64,000 bases of DNA from DAOUKH01 sp965219875 (GCA_965219875.1 CBDCOW010000001.1:744001-808000), one strand, 5' to 3'. Shown: positions 1 through 9,043, counted from the first letter of the stretch. The notes: generated from the sequence alone by a model not told the origin. Numbers and translations: made by a program.

Positions 1-1
1 C

Positions 2-190
2 GAGGACGTCTGGCCCGCGAGCCCCGACGAGGTTGACGAGGCGACCATGCTGTCGGTGCTGCGTAAGCCGGAGCACCTGCTCATCACCGTGGCGGGCGGG
101 CTCCAGGCCACGTTCTGCGCCTGCATCCAGGCCTGGGGTTATATGGGCGGCTGGGCTACGAGCCGGCCGATCAGGACGGGCTCCGCCTAG
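2..190 (+). CDS. C-terminal end of an unidentified protein (5' partial)
   Basis: An open frame enters from the left edge and ends with TAG at 188-190, giving the last 62 residues of a protein. The visible part has an acidic stretch followed by a hydrophobic Gly/Ala/Cys-rich segment (LLITVAGGLQATFCACIQAW). I do not recognise the family from this fragment. The stop lies 3 nt from the end of the convergent cupin gene, so the two genes meet tail to tail. Confidence 0.5.
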   Translation, partial: EDVWPASPDEVDEATMLSVLRKPEHLLITVAGGLQATFCACIQAWGYMGGWATSRPIRTGSA

Positions 191-193
191 CGG

Positions 194-697
194 TCAGTCC
201 TTGCGCAGGTTGCCGGCCTCGTCGCGGCTTACGCCGGTGGCCGCAGCGGCGCCGAGGACCGCCGGAGACCAGGTGACCTTGCCGGGGTCGGCGCCGCCGA
301 TCACGGTGAGAAGGACAGCCTCGTCGTCGCCGACGTTGCGAAAGCCGCGCATGACGCCGGACGGCACGGAGAAGGTGTCGAGCGGCCCCAGCGTCACGCG
401 CTCGGCGCCGTCGTCACCCCAGTAGATCTCCCATTGACCGGAGAAGGGGATGAAGACCTCGACGGTCTCGTGGCTGTGGAGCGCCGCGCCGTGGCCCGGC
501 TTGGCTCTGATGCCGCCGACGTTGAAGTCGTGCGGCGCGGCGATGGCGGGGCGGTCGGCGGGGTCTTCGGTGACGCCCTTGCCGATGATGCGGAAGTTCT
601 CGCGCTCGTGGCCGGGGAGCTTGCTATCGACGAAGGCCTGCCGGTTGGCGCGCAGGTCGTCGAACCGGGCGATGCGGTCGGTCATGTCGTGGCTCAT
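194..697 (-). CDS. Cupin-domain protein
   Basis: A 167-residue protein with a single cupin barrel at about residues 55-140. Motif 1 is visible as H74-S-H76 followed by E80, a usual metal-binding set. In motif 2 (VPSGVMRGFRN) the expected histidine is replaced by Arg117, so metal binding may use only three ligands or be altered. An AAGGAG ribosome site lies 6 nt before the ATG at 697, which fixes the start. Substrate is unknown; many such cupins are dioxygenases, isomerases or ligand sensors. The gene is transcribed away from the MFS gene, with a hairpin in the gap. Confidence 0.8.
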   Translation of the reverse strand: MSHDMTDRIARFDDLRANRQAFVDSKLPGHERENFRIIGKGVTEDPADRPAIAAPHDFNVGGIRAKPGHGAALHSHETVEVFIPFSGQWEIYWGDDGAERVTLGPLDTFSVPSGVMRGFRNVGDDEAVLLTVIGGADPGKVTWSPAVLGAAAATGVSRDEAGNLRKD

Positions 698-799
698 GGT
701 TGGCTCCTTCTTTGCTTTGGCGCCCTGGATGGCTGATGCACGGACCGGCGGGCTCCGGCGAGGTTGGGCGGCCCCCGCCGCCCCCCGCCCTCACCCCAA

Positions 800-820
800 C
801 CCTCTCCCAGCGGGAGAGGG
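800..820. repeat. CCCTCTCCC/GGGAGAGGG hairpin
   Basis: A perfect 9-bp inverted repeat (800-808 with 812-820) and a 3-nt loop lie in the gap between the cupin and MFS genes. A related CTCTCCC/GGGAGAG arrangement occurs at 4492-4508, so this is probably a dispersed REP-like unit. No U-run follows it on either strand, so I do not call it a standard terminator. Confidence 0.6.
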
Positions 821-835
821 CGTAGGATTCCCCGC

Positions 836-2377
836 TCACGCTGCTCTCGTGCGACCGGGGCGGTCCGGCGCGGCCGCCGTCACGGGTACCGCTGCCTGGT
901 CCACCGGCGGGCCTTGACCGGAAGGCCGTCGTCGTCGGGGCATGCCGGTGACGATGGCGAGCCCGGCCGCCGCAATGATACCGGCGGCGACGAGGTAGGC
1001 GTTGCTCAGGCCGGCGACGAAGCCGTCGACGAGGCGCGGGTCGGGGATGGCGCCCTCCTCGCGGAAGACGCCGATGTCGGGGTCTATGCCCATGCTCGTG
1101 ATGCCGAGGGTCACGACGATGGTCGCGATGGCGATGCCTACGTTCAGGCCGGTGGCCCGGGCCAGGTTGGCGAAGCTGGTGGCCACGCCCATCCGCGCGG
1201 CCCCGACCGAACTGACGATGCCGCTGTTGTTGGCGGGGCCCAAGAGGCCGTTGCCCATCCCCTGCAGCATGAGCGGAATGATGAGGAGCACGAGGGACGT
1301 CTCGGGATCCAACCGCGTGAAGATGAGGTAGGACGCCATCATCAACGAGGCGCCCGCGGCCGCGGGCCAGCGCGATCCTATCCGGTCGGCGATACGTCCG
1401 CCGATGAGGCCGAAGAGGCCGAGCATCATCATTTGCGGGGCCAGGATGAGGCCGGTGGCGCGCGGCGAGTAGTCGAGGACGCCCTGCAGGTAGAAGGGCA
1501 GCATAACGGGCGTGATCGCCAGGGTAATGAAGGTGAGGAACATCCCCAGGCTGCCCATGGAAAAGGCCCGGTTGCGAAAGAGGCGCAGGTCAATCATGGG
1601 AGAGGGATGCCGAAGCTCGACGAGCACCAGGGCGGCGAGGGCGCACCCGGCAGCCGTGCCGGGCACGATCACCATGGCGGAGCCCCAGCCTGTCCTGGGC
1701 CCCGAGGTCAGCATGAGTATCGCGCCGACGATGGCTCCGGCGGCGAACACCATGCCCAGCCAATCGAGGCGTCGCACGCTGGGCGCGGCGTCGGGCGTGT
1801 CCTTTTGGAGCCGTAACTGAACAAACACGGTGCCGAACAGGGCGATCGCGGCGGTGAAAAGGAAGACGCTGCGCCAGCCGACGGCGTCGACGAGCAGGCC
1901 GCCGAAGACCGGCCCCGAAACCATGCCCACGGCCACCGTGCCGGTGAGGAATCCCAGGGTGCGGCCGCGTTGTTCCGGCGGAGCGGCGTTGACGAGGGAC
2001 GCCCAGCCGACCCCGGTGATCACACCGCTGCCCACGCCCTGGAGGCCGCGCGCCGCGAGCAGCTGAGGCAGGCTCCCAGAGGCAGCACAAAGGAGGGCGC
2101 CGGCGGCGAAGAAGACGAACCCGGCTACGAAGAGGCGCTTCCTGCCCAGCGCGTCGCCCACCGCCCCCGCGGGGAGCAGGAAGGCCGCCGAGGCGAGGAC
2201 GTGAACGACGACGACCCACTGGATGGACGGCAGGTCGGCGTCGAAGTGGTTGGCGATGGTGGGGACGGCGATATTGGTGAGGCCGAAGTCGGCCGCGGTG
2301 ACGTAGACGCCCGCCCCCACGATGAGGTAGATCGCCCACATGCTGACGCGGCGCTGCGCGCCGGGGGCCTGATTCAA
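836..2377 (-). CDS. MFS transporter, DHA2-like (14 TM) drug exporter type
   Basis: About 513 residues with many hydrophobic spans. The N-terminal half carries the MFS signature between TM2 and TM3 (GDALGRKRLF), and a GPVFGGLL stretch resembles motif C of drug antiporters. The length and the number of hydrophobic spans fit the 14-TM DHA2 group, which exports drugs or metabolites by proton antiport. The start is uncertain: I chose TTG at 2377, which has a purine-rich stretch upstream. The first ATG (2341) opens directly on TM1 and is a good alternative. It is divergent from the methylmalonyl-CoA epimerase gene. Substrate cannot be read from sequence. Confidence 0.8.
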   Translation of the reverse strand: MNQAPGAQRRVSMWAIYLIVGAGVYVTAADFGLTNIAVPTIANHFDADLPSIQWVVVVHVLASAAFLLPAGAVGDALGRKRLFVAGFVFFAAGALLCAASGSLPQLLAARGLQGVGSGVITGVGWASLVNAAPPEQRGRTLGFLTGTVAVGMVSGPVFGGLLVDAVGWRSVFLFTAAIALFGTVFVQLRLQKDTPDAAPSVRRLDWLGMVFAAGAIVGAILMLTSGPRTGWGSAMVIVPGTAAGCALAALVLVELRHPSPMIDLRLFRNRAFSMGSLGMFLTFITLAITPVMLPFYLQGVLDYSPRATGLILAPQMMMLGLFGLIGGRIADRIGSRWPAAAGASLMMASYLIFTRLDPETSLVLLIIPLMLQGMGNGLLGPANNSGIVSSVGAARMGVATSFANLARATGLNVGIAIATIVVTLGITSMGIDPDIGVFREEGAIPDPRLVDGFVAGLSNAYLVAAGIIAAAGLAIVTGMPRRRRPSGQGPPVDQAAVPVTAAAPDRPGRTRAA

Positions 2378-2519
2378 CCGTCGCCTGCCTTTTCCACGCT
2401 CGCACGAGGGTACCCGAAACCTGAGGGCGTCGGCTAGCGGCAGCGCTTCAAGACAGGCTTCGCCGGGGTGTCGTACAATAGCGCCGCCCGCATCAGTAGG
2501 AGCAAAGGCCGGCCGCACT

Positions 2520-2930
2520 ATGAACTTGAAGAAGCTGCATCACATCGCCCTGGCGGTCCACGACATCGACGAGGCGCTCGGCGACTACGCCGACGTGCTG
2601 GGACTGCCCCGCACCGACGTCGTCTACGTGGAGTCGCAGCAGGTGAAGGCGACGCTGATTCCCGTCGGGGACGCGGAGATCGAGCTCATCGAGCCGACCG
2701 ACCCCGAGGGCGGGGTGGCGAAGTTCCTGGAGCGGCGGGGCGAGTCGCTGCACCACGTGTGCTTCGAAGTGCATGACGTGGACGCAGAGCTCGCCGACCT
2801 CGACAGCAAGGGCGTCCGGCTCATCGACAAGACCTCGCGGCCCGGGCTCGCCGGCATGGTCGGCTTCCTCCACCCCAAGGCCACGAGGGGCCTGCTGACC
2901 GAGCTTTGCACGCCGGTCGAGGGCGACTAG
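2520..2930 (+). CDS. mce: Methylmalonyl-CoA epimerase
   Basis: A 136-residue vicinal-oxygen-chelate protein of normal family length. It interconverts (R)- and (S)-methylmalonyl-CoA between propionyl-CoA carboxylase and methylmalonyl-CoA mutase. The metal ligands expected for the family are visible: H8 (HHIALAV), a Gln around residue 41, H79 (HHVCFEV) and E128 (LTELCTP). The B12-binding mutase subunit follows 30 nt downstream, supporting the assignment. A TACAAT box at 2473-2478 may be its -10 element. Confidence 0.9.
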   Translation: MNLKKLHHIALAVHDIDEALGDYADVLGLPRTDVVYVESQQVKATLIPVGDAEIELIEPTDPEGGVAKFLERRGESLHHVCFEVHDVDAELADLDSKGVRLIDKTSRPGLAGMVGFLHPKATRGLLTELCTPVEGD

Positions 2931-2960
2931 TCCGCGGCGGCGGACGCCGGAGGTGACACG

Positions 2961-3374
2961 ATGGTGAGCGCGCCAAAGGATACGATTCGCGTGCTGGTGG
3001 CGAAGCCGGGGCTCGACGGCCACGACCGCGGCGCCAAGGTGATCGCCCGCGCCCTGCGCGACGCCGGCATGGAGGTCATCTACACCGGCATCCGCCAGAC
3101 TCCGGAGATGATCGTCGAGGCGGCAATCCAGGAAGACGTGGACGTGGTCGGGCTGAGCATCCTGTCGGGCGCGCACCTCGAGCTCTTCCCCCTGATCGTC
3201 GGTGGGCTGAAGGCGCAGGGCAAGGACGACGCGCTGATCGTGGCGGGGGGAATCATCCCCGAGGACGACTACGAGCGCCTGCGCGAGATGGGCGTCCACG
3301 GCATCTTCGGCCCCGGCAGCACCACCCACGCGATCGCCGACTTCATCAAGCAGGCGATGGCCGAGCGCGCCTAG
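2961..3374 (+). CDS. Methylmalonyl-CoA mutase, cobalamin-binding (C-terminal) subunit
   Basis: A 137-residue stand-alone B12-binding domain. The base-off signature DGHDRG is at residues 19-24, with H21 as the lower axial ligand. GLSILSGAH and the Gly-rich AGGIIPEDD segment match the rest of the fold. In split mutases this subunit pairs with a large TIM-barrel catalytic subunit, which is not in this window. It follows the epimerase and is probably co-transcribed with it. Other split B12 mutases (ethylmalonyl-, isobutyryl-CoA) use similar small subunits, so substrate specificity depends on the missing partner. Confidence 0.88.
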   Translation: MVSAPKDTIRVLVAKPGLDGHDRGAKVIARALRDAGMEVIYTGIRQTPEMIVEAAIQEDVDVVGLSILSGAHLELFPLIVGGLKAQGKDDALIVAGGIIPEDDYERLREMGVHGIFGPGSTTHAIADFIKQAMAERA

Positions 3375-3433
3375 CTGGTCCGGTTCATCAGGCCCGTCCG
3401 GCTAGCGGCGCGGGCGGTTACGGCGGAGGAGCC

Positions 3434-4381
3434 ATGCCCCAGGCCAAGGCCGTCAACTTCACCATGCCCGTCTTTCCCTACGACCGCTGGGGCGGCATCG
3501 AGCCGCTGGCGCGGTCGGTAGAGGCGGCGGAGGAACTTGGGTTCTGGGGCGTTCGGCTGCCCGAGCACATCATCATGCCGGTGCGGCCCGGGGTGCCCTC
3601 GGTGAGCACCGTCTGGTACGAGAACTTCGTGCTCGGCGCCCACCTGGCGACGCTGACGGAGCGGATCAAGATCGTGTTCAGCGTCATGGTGATCCCGTAC
3701 CGTCCACCGGTGCAGACGGCGAAGCTGATCGCGACCCTGGACCAGGTGTCCAAGGGCCGGCTGATCGTGGGGACGGGGGTCGGCTGGATGCGCGGCGAGT
3801 TCCGCGTCCTCGGGCTATCGCACACCGAGCGGGGCGCGGTGACCGACGATTACCTGGCGGCGATGCGCGAGCTCTGGACCAGCGACGCGCCGTCGTACGA
3901 GGGCAAGTACGCCCGCTTCGGGAACATCGCGTTCGAGCCGAAGTGCTATCAGCAGCCCCACGTCCCGCTATGGATCGGGGGCAGCGGGCCGGCGGCGGAG
4001 CGGCGGGTGGCGGAGTTCGGCGACGGCTGGATCCCGATGGTCGGGGAGCTGCCGGGGCTGGCGGACGACGTGGCCCGCATCAAGGCGGCGGCGACGGCGC
4101 GGGGGCGCGACGGGGAAGCCCTCGACTTCGCCTACGAGGTCTTTTTCGGCGAGCCCGACCCCACCTCGCTGCTGGCCCGGGCGCACGTCACCGGCAAGCA
4201 GGCGGCGGAGCGCCCCACCGAGCCGAGTTCGCAAGGGACGCCGGAGGCGGTGCGCGAGCTGGTCCACCGCTACGCCGAGGCCGGCTTCACCAACCTCGGC
4301 GTCAACTTCGCCTGGGAGACCCCCGACGACCACCTGCGCCGCCTCGACGCCTTCGCCAACCAGGTCCTGGCCCGCCTGTAG
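3434..4381 (+). CDS. LLM-class F420-dependent oxidoreductase
   Basis: A 315-residue luciferase-like TIM-barrel protein. Typical features are the N-terminal GFWGVRLPEHI segment, the central SKGRLIVGTGVGW loop, and PLWIGGSG near residue 180, which in this family contacts the cofactor phosphate. Length and motifs fit the F420-dependent TIGR03619-type group rather than FMN-dependent SsuD. Substrate is unknown. The gene is 59 nt after the mutase subunit and may be part of the same transcript. The next 240 nt have no gene. Confidence 0.8.
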   Translation: MPQAKAVNFTMPVFPYDRWGGIEPLARSVEAAEELGFWGVRLPEHIIMPVRPGVPSVSTVWYENFVLGAHLATLTERIKIVFSVMVIPYRPPVQTAKLIATLDQVSKGRLIVGTGVGWMRGEFRVLGLSHTERGAVTDDYLAAMRELWTSDAPSYEGKYARFGNIAFEPKCYQQPHVPLWIGGSGPAAERRVAEFGDGWIPMVGELPGLADDVARIKAAATARGRDGEALDFAYEVFFGEPDPTSLLARAHVTGKQAAERPTEPSSQGTPEAVRELVHRYAEAGFTNLGVNFAWETPDDHLRRLDAFANQVLARL

Positions 4382-4623
4382 CGGCGGGCAGCGTACCACC
4401 GTCGTCGTACTCCCTAAACGAGATCTCTGGCCGAGTAGGGAGCAGCACCCTTCGGGCGCTCGCGCGCCTAGCGGCGCGCGCCCTCTCTCAGTCTCCCCCA
4501 GAGGGAGAGGCTTGAGGTGTTCCCCAGGCGAGGAGAGGCCGGAGGGCGCTAGCCCTCGGCCTGATCAGCCATGGCCTCGACGTCGGCGCGCGGTTTTTCA
4601 GGGGCGGGGTACCGGCGGGGCGG
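4382..4623. other. Intergenic region with inverted repeats
   Basis: No gene is supported here. The stretch has a GC-rich imperfect dyad at about 4454-4483 (GGGCGC...GCGCCC) and a hairpin of the CTCTCCC/GGGAGAG type at 4492-4508 (6-bp arms, 5-nt loop), related to the one at 800-820. It separates the convergent LLM oxidoreductase and SRAP genes, so some of this structure may end transcription from one or both sides. Confidence 0.4.
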
Positions 4624-5343
4624 CTAGAGCAGGGCCGACTGCCGGGGCGGCGGCTCGGCGGGTGCGATGCAGGACGGGCCGTCGTTCTTTACGTAGTTGA
4701 CGGTGGGGGAGACGACGTAGCATTCCATGGAATGGGCGGGGATCGGTTTCAGGAGCGCGCGCAGGGCGGCGACGTCGCGCGGCGCGGGATCGAGCCAGGC
4801 GTCCTCGGCCTCTTCGGGCAGAATGACCGGCATGCGGTCGTGGACGGGGGCCATAAGCTCGTTGGGCGCGGTCGTGATGACGGCGCAGGACTGAACACGC
4901 TCGCCCTCCGGCCCACGCCACGACTCCCAGACGCCGGCGAGGGCGAAGAGGCCGCCGCCCTTGAGGGTGAACCTCAGCGGTACTTTCGCGGCGCTCCGCC
5001 TGCTCCCGGTCTTGCGCCATTCGTAGAAACCGTCGGCGGGAATCAGGCAGCGGCGGCGCTCGAAGGCCGCGGCGAACATCCGCGACGTCTCGATCTTGTC
5101 GTCGCGGGCGTTGATCGCGGGCGGGCCTTTCGGCCCCGTCTTGGACCAGTAGGGGACAAGCCCCCAGCGCATGACCTCGCCGTGGTTACGGGCGCCTCCG
5201 TCCGAGGCACGCCGGCGAACCGCGACGACGGCGTCGGTGGGGGCGATGTTGTAGCGCCGCGAGATGGCGAGGTCCCGCTCGGGGAAGTCGAAGCGTTGCT
5301 GCACCTCGTCGAGGTCGGCGGTGAGGGTGAAGCGTCCGCACAT
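4624..5343 (-). CDS. SRAP-family protein (HMCES/YedK-like)
   Basis: A 239-residue SOS-response-associated peptidase family protein. The family shields abasic sites in single-stranded DNA by a covalent Cys2 link. The start was set at 5343 because the protein must begin Met-Cys-Gly-Arg-Phe so that Cys2 becomes the N-terminus after Met removal; upstream ATGs would bury it. Other family residues are visible: INARDDKIETS (Asn and Glu of the active site) and PVHDRMPVIL (catalytic His). It ends convergently with the LLM gene and sits just downstream of a cupin gene on the same strand. Confidence 0.9.
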   Translation of the reverse strand: MCGRFTLTADLDEVQQRFDFPERDLAISRRYNIAPTDAVVAVRRRASDGGARNHGEVMRWGLVPYWSKTGPKGPPAINARDDKIETSRMFAAAFERRRCLIPADGFYEWRKTGSRRSAAKVPLRFTLKGGGLFALAGVWESWRGPEGERVQSCAVITTAPNELMAPVHDRMPVILPEEAEDAWLDPAPRDVAALRALLKPIPAHSMECYVVSPTVNYVKNDGPSCIAPAEPPPRQSALL

Positions 5344-5368
5344 CGGGGCGTCTCGGCTTCCGGTCCCG

Positions 5369-5884
5369 CTACGCGGTCTCGGCGCTGATGAGAATGAAGG
5401 CCATGGTGCAGGGAACGTCGCCGTTGTTGTGCCAGGCGTGGCCCGTGCCGCGCTGCACAACGCAGTCGCCGGCCCGCAGGTGGACGGCGCCGTCGTCGAG
5501 CATCATGTCGATCTCGCCGGCGACGACGATGCCGTAGTCGATGGTGTTGGTGGTGTGGAAGCCGGCACGGTCGGGGTCGTACTCCCCGCCGGTGCGGTCG
5601 AAGCGCCGCGCCATGTCGGCCTGGACTTCAGGGGTGATGCGCTCGTAGCCGCGGGGGGCGAAGGTGACGAGGCGGCAGACGGAGCCGCCCTTGGGAGGCA
5701 CGAGGGCGCTGCCGGCGGAGTCAAGCTGGTCGGGGCGGGTGAGGTCGGGCTTGGGGCCGGGCTCCTCCCACACTTCGCTGATTACGAGCGGCCCGAAGTC
5801 GAAGTGGGCCGCGGTGGGCTCATCGAGCATGACGCGGGACCGGCCGTCCTCGCCGTTCACGGTTACGACACGTCTGGCTTGCAT
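5369..5884 (-). CDS. Cupin-domain protein
   Basis: A 171-residue cupin protein. The start at 5884 is supported by AAGGAG placed 6 nt upstream; an earlier start would run into uvrC. Motif 1 lies around HTTNTIDYGIVVAGE and motif 2 around GDCVVQRGTGHAWHNNG, with its histidine intact. It follows uvrC by 13 nt and precedes the SRAP gene by 25 nt, so the three are probably co-transcribed. This is unrelated in sequence to the cupin at 194-697. Function is not predictable beyond metal-dependent small-molecule binding. Confidence 0.8.
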   Translation of the reverse strand: MQARRVVTVNGEDGRSRVMLDEPTAAHFDFGPLVISEVWEEPGPKPDLTRPDQLDSAGSALVPPKGGSVCRLVTFAPRGYERITPEVQADMARRFDRTGGEYDPDRAGFHTTNTIDYGIVVAGEIDMMLDDGAVHLRAGDCVVQRGTGHAWHNNGDVPCTMAFILISAETA

Positions 5885-5897
5885 AGTGGACTCCTTC

Positions 5898-7772
5898 TCA
5901 TAGGTCGAGCTTGACACGCTCGGCGAGGCGGCGGGTCATGCCGGGGACGGCGGCGATCTCCTCCAGCGTGGCGTCGCGGACTGCCTGGACGGAGCCGAAG
6001 CGCCGCAGGAGGGCCTTCTTGCGGCGGGGGCCGATTCCCCGCACGTCGTCCATCGCCGAGCGGACGCTTTTCTTCGAGCGCAGGTTGCGGTGGTAGGTGA
6101 TGGCGAAGCGGTGGGCCTCGTCGCGCATGCGCTGGACAAGATAGAGCGCCTGGGAGTTGCGGGGCAGCGCGACGGGCTCGGCCATCTCGGGGATGTGCAC
6201 CAGCTCCTCTTTCTTGGCGATGCTCGCGAGGGGCACGCCGCCGAGCCCGGATTCCAAGAGAACCTCCAAAGCGGCGTTGAGGTGCCCCCGCCCCCCGTCG
6301 ATGAGGACGAGCTCGGGCATGACGCCCCAGCCCTTGGGGTCGGGCGCGGCGTCCGCCTCTTCGTCGCCGTTCGAGGCGGCGAGGCGTTTTCCGGCGCGCG
6401 AGAAGCGGCGGCGCAGCATCTCGCGCATCATGGCGTAGTCGTCGGAGCCCTCGACGGTCTTGATCTTGAAGCGCCGGTAACGGGAGGGGCTGGGGCGGCC
6501 GTCCTCAAACACCGCCATGCTGCCCACGGCGTTGGACCCCTGGATGTTGGAGATGTCGTAGGTCTCGATGCGGCGCGGAGGCGCGGGAAGGCTCAGAGCC
6601 TCTTCGAGCTCGTCGAGGGCGGCGGAGACCTTCTCGGTATCGGCGAGCCAGCGGGCGCGGCGGCGGTCGAGCCCCTCGCGGGCGTTGCTGGCGACGAGCT
6701 CGACGAGGCGCCGCTTATCGCCGCGCTGGGGCTTGTGCAGCCGGACGCGGCGGCCCCGCCGCGATTCCAGCGCCTCGATCAGCGCCTCGCGCTCCGGCGG
6801 GTCGTGCTCGACGAGTACCTCGCCGGGCACGTGGGCGGCGGTGGGGTAGTACTGATTGGCGAACTCGCCGACAATCGTCGCGGGCGACTCGCCGCGCGCG
6901 CCGGCCAGGATGAAGTGGTCGCGGCCGGTGAGCTTGCCTTCGCGGATAAAGAAAACCTCGACCCACGCCTCGTCGTCGCTTTGGGCCACGGCGATGACGT
7001 CCTGATCCTTGGCGCCGACGGTCACCGCCTTCTGCTCCTGGGAGACCTTCTCGATGGCCCGCAGCTGATCGCGCAGGGAGGCGGCGCGCTCGAACTTCAG
7101 TCCCTCGGCGGCGTCATGCATCTGGCGGTTGAGAGCGCGGAGCACGTCGTCATGCTTGCCTTCCAGGAAGAGCATGACCTGATCGATAACCTCGCGGTAC
7201 TCCCCGTGCGATGCGTAGCCGACGCATGGGGCGACGCAGCGCTTGATGTGGTATTCGAGGCAGGGACGAGGATCGTCGCCGGTGATCTTCTTGGTGCAGG
7301 AGCGGTAGGGGAAGAGGCGCTTGAGGAGCGCCATCGTCTTCCGCATCGAGCTCGCGCTGGCGAAGGGGCCGAAGTAGCGGGCACCGTCGTTGACGACCCG
7401 CCGTGTGATGTCGAGGCGGGGGAAGTCGTCGTTGAGGTCGATCTTGATGTAGGGGTAGTTCTTATCGTCCTTGAGGCGGACGTTGAAACGCGGCTGGTGG
7501 CGCTTGATGAGGTTGTTTTCGAGGAGCAGGGCCTCGGCTTCGGAGTCGGTGACGATGTACTCGAAGTCCTCGACGCGGGGCATCATCTCGCCGAGCTTGA
7601 TGGTGAGGGCGAAGGAGGCGTCGGCGTTCGAGGCGAAATAGGAGCGCAGCCGGCTGCGCAGGCTGGCGGCCTTGCCGACGTAGAGGACACCGCCGCCGGC
7701 GTCCTTCATGAGGTAAACGCCGGGCTTGACGGGAACGGCGGCGAGAAGCTGAGCGGCGCGTTGGGAATCCAT
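5898..7772 (-). CDS. uvrC: UvrABC system protein C
   Basis: A 624-residue nucleotide-excision-repair endonuclease subunit of typical length. The N-terminal GIY-YIG nuclease (PGVYLMKDAGGGVLYVGKA, residues about 17-35) makes the 3' incision. A UVR segment follows near residue 205 for UvrB contact, then the RNase H-like domain for the 5' incision, with the IETYDISNIQGSNAVGSMAV motif near residue 395. The C-terminus has helix-hairpin-helix motifs (VRGIGPRRKKALL and a second at the end). It is the first gene of a minus-strand group with the cupin and SRAP genes. Confidence 0.96.
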   Translation of the reverse strand: MDSQRAAQLLAAVPVKPGVYLMKDAGGGVLYVGKAASLRSRLRSYFASNADASFALTIKLGEMMPRVEDFEYIVTDSEAEALLLENNLIKRHQPRFNVRLKDDKNYPYIKIDLNDDFPRLDITRRVVNDGARYFGPFASASSMRKTMALLKRLFPYRSCTKKITGDDPRPCLEYHIKRCVAPCVGYASHGEYREVIDQVMLFLEGKHDDVLRALNRQMHDAAEGLKFERAASLRDQLRAIEKVSQEQKAVTVGAKDQDVIAVAQSDDEAWVEVFFIREGKLTGRDHFILAGARGESPATIVGEFANQYYPTAAHVPGEVLVEHDPPEREALIEALESRRGRRVRLHKPQRGDKRRLVELVASNAREGLDRRRARWLADTEKVSAALDELEEALSLPAPPRRIETYDISNIQGSNAVGSMAVFEDGRPSPSRYRRFKIKTVEGSDDYAMMREMLRRRFSRAGKRLAASNGDEEADAAPDPKGWGVMPELVLIDGGRGHLNAALEVLLESGLGGVPLASIAKKEELVHIPEMAEPVALPRNSQALYLVQRMRDEAHRFAITYHRNLRSKKSVRSAMDDVRGIGPRRKKALLRRFGSVQAVRDATLEEIAAVPGMTRRLAERVKLDL

Positions 7773-7829
7773 GGCGACCTGCGCCCCTATCCTACCAGCC
7801 GCAGGCGGGGCAAGGACGCAGGCGCGCGG

Positions 7830-8189
7830 CTAAAGGACGAAAGCAAGCACGATGAGCGCCGCCACGAGCACCGTTCCAGCCTTCACCGTCAGGGTGAGGT
7901 CGGACCTGAGATAGGGCATACGGAGAGCGGCGGCGCGCCGGGCCGGCGCAGGGGCGGCACGGGCCGCCGGCTGGGGCACGGAGGCGGGAGCTTCCGCCTG
8001 AGACACCGAGAACTCGGGGAGGTTTTCGGCGGAGGCGGGCGCGGCGGCAGGCCTGGGCGCGGCGGTCTTTCCGGCGGGGGGCGTCATTGGCGACCCCTCG
8101 GGCGCGCGGTAGACGGACGTCCTAGACGTCTTCTTCTTCTTGGAGAGCGCCGCCTGTCGGGCAGCTACGCGTTTCGATTTTCTCGGCAT
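7830..8189 (-). CDS. Small tail-anchored hypothetical protein
   Basis: A 119-residue protein of low complexity. Residues 1-25 are rich in Lys and Arg, residues 35-90 are Ala/Pro-rich and probably disordered, and the last 20 residues are one hydrophobic helix (AGTVLVAALIVLAFVL), which suggests a C-terminal membrane anchor with the basic part in the cytoplasm. I do not recognise a family. It lies between the cytidylate-kinase-like gene and uvrC on the same strand. The codon pattern is consistent with real coding, but function is unknown. Confidence 0.55.
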   Translation of the reverse strand: MPRKSKRVAARQAALSKKKKTSRTSVYRAPEGSPMTPPAGKTAAPRPAAAPASAENLPEFSVSQAEAPASVPQPAARAAPAPARRAAALRMPYLRSDLTLTVKAGTVLVAALIVLAFVL

Positions 8190-8248
8190 AGGATGTACCC
8201 CCGAAGCTCAATTATAGGGATCGCGCCTCCGGGGCGGCAAGCGAGAGG

Positions 8249-8968
8249 CTAGGCCTCGACAAGCTGGCGCTGGACCTCCTCGGCAGAGTCGACCACGATG
8301 CGGGCGGCGTGGGCGATGCCGAGGCGGTCGGCGTTGAGGAAGAGATGGTACAAGTCGGGCTCTTCGGTGTTGACCTTGAAGAACTTCTTGTACCACTTGA
8401 CTCGGCTCTCTTCGAAGTCCTGCACGTACTTGTGGGCGTCGGCTTCGGAGAGGCGCTCGCGCTGCATGATCTCGGCGACGCGCGATTCGAGGCTGGCGAC
8501 GACGTAGACGTGCAGGGAGTTCGGCAGGTCGTGGAGAATGACGTTGCTGCCCCGTCCGATCATGACCACATTGCCGGTCAGCGCCTCGTCCTCGATCACG
8601 GAGGTGATCGCCTCGATGTAGCGGTCGTCGTTGAGGCGCTCACGCTGGTTGTGGGCGGGCTCGGCGGCTTCGGCCATGGTCCGCGACATGAGGACCTCGA
8701 TGCCGGTGGGACCGAGGAAGGGGTCGCCGGCGGAGCCCGCCGCCGCCGACTTTTCGAGGAAGTTTTGGAAGAACTGCGCCAAGCGTTCGCGGCCCTTGAT
8801 CGCGCGCTCGTCTTTCTGGGCGATCTCGTGGATTGGGGCGCCGCTGCGCTGCGCCGCTTGGGCGATGATCTGGTTGTCTACGTAATCGGCGCCGAGGGAC
8901 CGGGCGACTTCGAGACCGATCTTCTTGATGGGGCTACCTTGACGTCCCGCGATCGTGACTACCGGCAT
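8249..8968 (-). CDS. Cytidylate-kinase-like family protein
   Basis: A 239-residue protein of the cytidylate kinase-like group (Pfam Cytidylate_kin2 type). It begins with a degenerate P-loop (GRQGSP, residues 8-13), followed by YVDNQIIAQAA. The lid-like Arg-rich region and a stretch containing VMIGRGSNVIL near residue 135 fit the family. The start at 8968 has GGGAGGAGG just upstream. Members phosphorylate unknown substrates; true CMP kinase is usually shorter and has a standard P-loop. It lies downstream of a GC/AT-mixed intergenic region that carries an inverted repeat. Confidence 0.8.
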   Translation of the reverse strand: MPVVTIAGRQGSPIKKIGLEVARSLGADYVDNQIIAQAAQRSGAPIHEIAQKDERAIKGRERLAQFFQNFLEKSAAAGSAGDPFLGPTGIEVLMSRTMAEAAEPAHNQRERLNDDRYIEAITSVIEDEALTGNVVMIGRGSNVILHDLPNSLHVYVVASLESRVAEIMQRERLSEADAHKYVQDFEESRVKWYKKFFKVNTEEPDLYHLFLNADRLGIAHAARIVVDSAEEVQRQLVEA

Positions 8969-9043
8969 GGGACCCTCCTCCCGTCGGCCAGCTTACGCCG
9001 CCGCCAGCTTGTCTCGCATCAGTCCGCCTCTGGTCTATGACTT

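Noticed and set aside
6090..8252. A 720-codon open frame opposite uvrC
   Set aside because: Its composition is a mirror of uvrC codon bias and has no known domain; uvrC is complete with all motifs.
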